Positions 63,527-64,000 of a DNA stretch of 64,000 nt are shown here, piece by piece (position 1 is the first letter of the stretch; every line of letters begins with the position of its first letter). This stretch comes from Glycine soja (Eukaryota; Streptophyta; Magnoliopsida; Fabales; Fabaceae), in assembly GCF_004193775.1 (NCBI RefSeq), contig NC_041012.1, positions 13,537,223 to 13,601,222 of the forward strand, in the 5' to 3' direction. The position numbers were made by a program, and so were the translations under genes. Below the pieces are notes generated by a model, which was not told the DNA's origin, did not search any database, and worked only from the letters and a program-made list of their open reading frames with translations.

Positions 63527-64000
63527 TGTCATACCCTAATTTCGTCCGGGGACCTTTGCTTGGTGGCATGCAACTTTCATTTGACCATTTTGAGGTACTT
63601 GGCATCCATCGTTAGGCAATTCGTGAAGTTCCGTGACATGCCGGAACTCAAAAGGAAGCATCGTTGCACAATTCGTGAGGTTACGTAACATTCCGTAAGT
63701 CAAAAAGGGGATGATTATGTAATCCGCAAGGTTCCGTAACCTTACGGAAAGAAAATAAGTGTCGTTACGAAATTCGTAAAGTTTCGTAACGTTACGAAAA
63801 AAAAGAATCAGCAAAAAAAGGGCATAGGGGGTGTATTTAGTAAAATGGGGCGTGCAAATAGTAATTTTTGAATCTGGGCCCTTCTAGAGGTTTCTGGGCA
63901 ATGTCTTGCTTAAGGTGGAAGCAACCTAACTCGCCTGGGCGAGCTAGGTGGCAACCACCTCCCCAGTTTTGTTAAAAAATGGGATTTCGGGACACCCGTA
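63527..64000 (+). repeat. Ogre LTR, 5' part, runs off the window
   Basis: It begins TGTCATACCCTAATTTCGTC, inserted in the kinesin fragment. It follows the 5912/28206 LTRs through CGTTACGAAATTCGTAAAGT, GGGCCCTTCTAGAGGTTTCT and the CTCGCCTGGGCGAGCTAGG hairpin (63931) to the end. The element body lies beyond 64000. Confidence 0.9.

Noticed and set aside
63342..63605. Minus-strand ORF of 87 codons as one gene
   Set aside because: Its first ~27 codons are antisense Ogre LTR and its last part is intron-like. Only the middle 18 codons match a kinesin exon.

Overview
The window is plant repeat-rich heterochromatin, most likely from a legume and probably soybean (Glycine). Three things suggest this. 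SIRE1/Maximus-type Ty1/copia LTRs carry clusters of the GTAATCGATTAC palindrome. Very large Ogre/Tat-lineage Ty3/gypsy elements are present. There is also an Athila-lineage element with a tRNA-Asp-type primer site. I see no intact host gene, rRNA, tRNA or CRISPR array. Almost all of the 64 kb is nested retrotransposon sequence. The species call is inference from element style, not from a search.

Layout, left to right. (1) 1-566 is the 3' part of an Ogre LTR that landed inside a SIRE1-like copia element. The rest of that element (RT/RNase H, an env-like ORF and the 3' LTR) fills 567-5001 and itself sits in an older Ogre LTR, whose next piece is 5002-5911. (2) Ogre copy A starts with a full LTR (5912-7823) and an Arg-type primer site. 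It keeps a decayed gag (about 9444-11476) but has lost ORF1 and pol. A solo SIRE-type LTR (11657-12516, target duplication TAGGA) lies inside it. Its long 3' region holds a decayed plant-transposon-protein ORF, several minisatellites and a 9.6 kb tandem array of a ~124 bp unit (18357-27950). (3) The next LTR (28206-29413) is shared or adjacent and begins Ogre copy B. B has ORF1, gag, protease with G-patch, RT, two RNase H domains and integrase (30045-39205), all with scattered stops or frameshifts. B also has a 3' ORF (49049-50268), a 110 bp tandem array (52192-53330) and a full 3' LTR (53594-55242). (4) B is interrupted at 39662-47889 by a minus-strand Athila-lineage element with a perfect 5 bp target duplication (AGGTA). 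That element lacks most of gag and the integrase core. (5) 55243-64000 is a patchwork: an Athila gag remnant split by a SIRE-type LTR, an unassigned LTR-like stretch, a CACTA-like terminus, a solo SIRE-type LTR (61054-62577, duplication ACTTA) and an exon-intron fragment resembling a KIN-7 kinesin (minus strand). The kinesin fragment is cut by another Ogre LTR that runs off the window.

No genes here cooperate as a host pathway. The functional logic is that of LTR retrotransposons: LTR promoter, primer site, gag, protease, RT/RNase H, integrase, polypurine tract. The most interesting points are the satellite-scale, higher-order amplification of an Ogre 3' UTR repeat in copy A against a short, different array at the same place in copy B; a promoter-like module ahead of the copia env-like ORF that mimics the LTR promoter; the LTR-internal-LTR-internal-LTR Ogre arrangement; and the kinesin gene fragment near a CACTA-like end.
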